From the NCBI GenBank assembly GCA_964492545.1, contig CAZBKO010000011.1, positions 1 through 34,981 of the forward strand: a DNA stretch of 34,981 nt, given 5' to 3'. This DNA comes from RGIG1934 sp964492545. Lineage in GTDB: Bacteria > Bacillota > Clostridia > Lachnospirales > Lachnospiraceae. Below are positions 32,484-34,981 of the stretch, piece by piece. The first letter of the stretch is position 1; each line of letters starts with the position of its first letter. A model generated the notes under the pieces. The model ran no database searches, was not told the DNA's origin, and saw only the letters and a program-made list of their open reading frames with translations. Position numbers and translations under genes: made by a program.

Positions 32484-33881
32484 TTGTTATTTGGATGGAA
32501 ACGTAATTGGAATCCGTCTCCTTTATTTAGAACAAAAGAATATCTTGAACTAAATACAGGTGTAAAGCAAAAGGGAATATGTCCATTGCTTCACTATGAA
32601 AGAGTTGGAAAATATGAAGGAAAACAGTACAGAATAAATCAAGCTGATGAAATACCTGAATTAAAGCCTAATAACAGTGAAATACAGAATTGGAACAATA
32701 AGAAAGCAAAGAATATAAAACGTCAGAAAAAGATGTTTGATAAGATAGAAATTGATTCTAAAAAAATAGTGTTTTGTAATTTTCAGCATAAATATACATG
32801 TAATACAAAATATATATGTAATGAACTATTAAGACGTAATTTGGATGTTGATATAATTTGGTTATATGATCCAAAACAGAAAGATATATATGAATACCCA
32901 CGAAATGTAAAACTTGTATCCTGTGATAGTAATGCTGCAAAAAAGGAACTTGCTTCAGCACATATTATTATTGATAACGGGGTTATTTCGTTTAAAAATG
33001 AATTAGAAAAAAAGAGCGGACAGATAGGAATCTGTACTTGGCACGGTTCACTAGGATTTAAAAAAATGGGCGCAGATGTTGAAGAAATAGATAATTCAGA
33101 GGCAATTGAAAAATTCACATATAATCACGACATTTTAATATCAAACAGTTCATTTGAAGATGAGGTTTATCGCTCATCACATTGGCCAAAGGCAGAAATA
33201 TTGCGTTTGGGACATGCACGAAATGATATACTCATAAAATGTGGTGATGAACAGATTAGACACATAAAAATGAAAATTCATATTAAATATGGTATTCCTT
33301 TTAATAAGAAATTTGTGCTGTTTGCACCTACATTTAGGGATGATATGCGAACTATGTCTCAAGCAGAGATAACCAAAGAAATAAATGAGAAGGGTATATA
33401 TAACTTAAATGTTGAACAGTTAACAGATGCATTGAGTAAAAAATATGGTGGAGAATGGATAGTACTAATTAGGCATCATTGTGTAAACAGTCTTAACAAT
33501 ATTTTTAAAGAATTACAACCTGATGGAATGATAGATGTAACGGATTATGAAGATATTCAGGAATTAATGCTGGCAGCAGATGCAGGAATAACAGATTATT
33601 CCAGTTGGATATTAGACTACATTCTGACTAAAAAACCAGCATTTTTGTATGTATCAGATATGGAAAATTTTGAGAGTAAAAGAGGATTTTACTATTCTGT
33701 TGATGAATCACCATTGCAGGTTTCTAATAATATGAAGCAATTGACTGATGATATAGAGGTGTTTGATCAGGATAAATATGAAGATGAAATTGCACGCTTT
33801 CTAGCTGAAAAAGGATGTATAGATGATGGAAATGCCTGCGTCAGAATTGTAGATAAGATTCAATATTTAATAGAACAATAG
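32484..33881 (+). CDS. CDP-glycerol glycerophosphotransferase (main part of a frameshifted gene)
   Basis: This is a TagB/TagF-type enzyme (Glyphos_transf family) that adds glycerol phosphate or a similar polyol phosphate to a lipid-linked surface polymer such as teichoic acid. The C-terminal catalytic part has CTWHGSLGFKKMG, RLGHARNDIL, VLFAPTFRDD, VLIRHH and AGITDYSSWILDY. The region ahead holds FDANWY / PAEHYLLFGWKRNWNPSPLF / CPLLHYERVGKYEGKQY modules often found in front of surface glycosyltransferases. The frame is open from 32382. TTG 32484 is only a formal start, since no ribosome site precedes it; the true start is probably ATG 32167 in the other frame. Confidence 0.85.
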   Translation: MLFGWKRNWNPSPLFRTKEYLELNTGVKQKGICPLLHYERVGKYEGKQYRINQADEIPELKPNNSEIQNWNNKKAKNIKRQKKMFDKIEIDSKKIVFCNFQHKYTCNTKYICNELLRRNLDVDIIWLYDPKQKDIYEYPRNVKLVSCDSNAAKKELASAHIIIDNGVISFKNELEKKSGQIGICTWHGSLGFKKMGADVEEIDNSEAIEKFTYNHDILISNSSFEDEVYRSSHWPKAEILRLGHARNDILIKCGDEQIRHIKMKIHIKYGIPFNKKFVLFAPTFRDDMRTMSQAEITKEINEKGIYNLNVEQLTDALSKKYGGEWIVLIRHHCVNSLNNIFKELQPDGMIDVTDYEDIQELMLAADAGITDYSSWILDYILTKKPAFLYVSDMENFESKRGFYYSVDESPLQVSNNMKQLTDDIEVFDQDKYEDEIARFLAEKGCIDDGNACVRIVDKIQYLIEQ

Positions 33882-33902
33882 AAAAGAATGGATTGAAAAA
33901 TT

Positions 33903-34979
33903 ATGAGAAGTGGAAAAATAGAATTTAACAGATTTATGTTTTGTGTGTTTATATTGATATTTCATTTTGACATGTATTATTTAGGACTTGAAAAGTTTAG
34001 CAATGTTGATTTTGAGTTTACTAAATGTGCACATGGTGCAATGGGAGTAGAATTTTTCTTTTTAGTATCGGGATTCTTAATGGCTAAAAAGGCATANNNN
34101 NNNNNNAGCAGATTGTCCAATGAGACGTTATCTTTCATGTGGGGAAAATACAAGGCTATTTTTCCATATCATGTAGTTGCATTTATTATGCTTGTAATAA
34201 TAAAATTTTTAGTAGAAAAACCTGAATTAGGAAAAGGTATAAGAATGCTGTTCGGGTCAATACCGAACTTCCTTCTAATTGAAATGAGTGGATTTGGAAG
34301 TGGAGGAATTAACCACATAGAGTGGTATATATCAGCAATGCTGTTATGCATGTTTATTATTTATCCAATCATAAGAACACATTATGATATGTTTGTAAAA
34401 GTAATTGGACCGATATTAGCAATATTCATTTTAGGATACATGTACTACACAACAAAAGGACTTACTGGTGTTAAGCAGTGGATGGGAGTTGGATATAAGA
34501 GTGTATTTAGAGCTTTTGCTGAATTGTCATTAGGCTGTACAGCATATGAAATATGTAGAATTATTTCTGAAAAGAAGAGAGAAATAAGTGTCCAAACAAA
34601 AGTATTGTTAACATGTATAGAGGCTCTATGTTATGCTTTTACAATTGGATTTATTGTTTCAAATCTTCCAAGAGAATATGAATTCTACGCATTAATTACA
34701 TTGTTTGTTGGGGTTACATTATCATTTTCAGAGGTTACATACGGAAATAAAATGTTTCAAAACAAATTCTTTTTCTTTCTTGGCAAAGCAACATTACCAA
34801 TGTATTTATGTCAGTTAAGTGCTATTACCATAGTTTTAAAGTATTGTGTAGATTATAGCTTTAAAATGAAATTAATATTTTCATTTGGATTATTAATATG
34901 TTTTTCAAGCATTTGTTATGCAATAGGCAGTCTGTTCATGAAGAAAAAAGTAAAGAAAGGTGATATACATGAAAAGTAA
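33903..34979 (+). CDS. Membrane acyltransferase, acyltransferase 3 family (contains assembly gap)
   Basis: The protein of about 358 residues (gap excluded) belongs to the acyltransferase 3 family, integral membrane enzymes that O-acetylate or otherwise acylate cell-surface sugars and polymers. The N-terminal GKIEFNRFMFCVFILIFHFDMYYLG carries the family's RFMFC...FHF element, followed by MGVEFFFLVSGFLMAKK and about nine hydrophobic helices to residue 345. An N run at 34097-34106 lies just after GFLMAKKA; the frame is the same on both sides, though residues may be missing. Only a weak ribosome site (GAATGGA) precedes the ATG. Following a glycerophosphotransferase, it probably modifies the same surface polymer. 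Confidence 0.85.
   Translation: MRSGKIEFNRFMFCVFILIFHFDMYYLGLEKFSNVDFEFTKCAHGAMGVEFFFLVSGFLMAKKAXXXXSRLSNETLSFMWGKYKAIFPYHVVAFIMLVIIKFLVEKPELGKGIRMLFGSIPNFLLIEMSGFGSGGINHIEWYISAMLLCMFIIYPIIRTHYDMFVKVIGPILAIFILGYMYYTTKGLTGVKQWMGVGYKSVFRAFAELSLGCTAYEICRIISEKKREISVQTKVLLTCIEALCYAFTIGFIVSNLPREYEFYALITLFVGVTLSFSEVTYGNKMFQNKFFFFLGKATLPMYLCQLSAITIVLKYCVDYSFKMKLIFSFGLLICFSSICYAIGSLFMKKKVKKGDIHEK
34097..34106. other. Assembly gap inside the acyltransferase gene
   Basis: Ten Ns between the first family motif and the KYKAIFPYH segment. The true length is unknown. Confidence 0.95.
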
Positions 34980-34981
34980 AA
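34969..34981 (+). CDS. Start of a further gene, cut by the window edge
   Basis: An ATG at 34969 preceded by AAAGGTGAT (34957-34965) opens a frame MKSK that runs off the window. It overlaps the acyltransferase stop by 11 bases, so the polymer-synthesis cluster probably continues. Nothing can be said about its product. Confidence 0.5.

Noticed and set aside
1..34981. CRISPR array, tRNA, rRNA or insertion sequence
   Set aside because: No regularly spaced repeats, cloverleaf-like genes, rRNA segments or transposase motifs were seen by eye.

Overview
The window looks like a low-GC, AT-rich Firmicutes chromosome, most probably Lachnospiraceae (Clostridia). The inference rests on the T-box leader before pheST, strong GGAGG-type ribosome binding sites, Rex and the bifurcating NfnAB enzyme typical of anaerobes, an alr-mazF neighbourhood, Ig-like BIG2 surface proteins and teichoic-acid-type glycerophosphotransferases. 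No rRNA, tRNA, CRISPR array, insertion sequence or prophage gene was seen. Three short N runs (13698-13708, 20250-20259, 34097-34106) show a draft assembly.

Layout. 1-5730: promoter and phenylalanine T-box, pheS, pheT, an RNase H with an N-terminal hybrid-binding domain, and a membrane-tethered metallophosphoesterase, closed by a 21-bp two-way terminator. 5765-7687 (minus): a seven-helix membrane protein with a decayed GGDEF and an intact EAL domain, divergent from 7851-10236, a VanZ-VanY fusion overlapping a DUF3810 zinc-metalloprotease gene. 10303-11696: queA and a PilZ protein. 11758-14128 (minus): tyrA-aroA. 14304-15560: rex, with a Rex-like operator over its own promoter, and a coiled-coil gene. 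15644-18756: NAD(P)HX repair enzyme, alanine racemase and a MazF RNase without a visible antitoxin. 18839-20972: CNNM/CBS/CorC membrane protein and YebC.

21138-27738 is the least explained part: a secreted protein of about 14 Ig-like repeats with a strong acidic-to-basic gradient, then two membrane proteins that both start with the same zinc ribbon (Cys3, 6, 17, 20). The second carries extracellular TPR and chitobiase-C-terminal-like domains and is followed at once by nfnA-nfnB. 30037-30318 is a non-coding spacer with two hairpins and short repeats. 30319-32070: a 2-hydroxyacid dehydrogenase, a Dabb-domain protein and RlmH. 32167-34981: surface-polymer genes, namely a CDP-glycerol glycerophosphotransferase interrupted by a probable one-base frameshift, a membrane acyltransferase and the first codons of a further gene.

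How they fit together. Most genes are housekeeping: aminoacylation, tRNA queuosine, aromatic amino acids, cell-wall D-alanine, redox balance and ribosome methylation. Two themes recur: envelope construction (VanZ-VanY, DUF3810, Alr, BIG2 protein, glycerophosphotransferase, acyltransferase) and cyclic-di-GMP signalling (EAL phosphodiesterase and PilZ receptor about 4 kb apart). No clearly new defence or mobile system is present. The BIG2/zinc-ribbon/NfnAB stretch and the VanZ-VanY/DUF3810 pair are the best candidates for undescribed biology.
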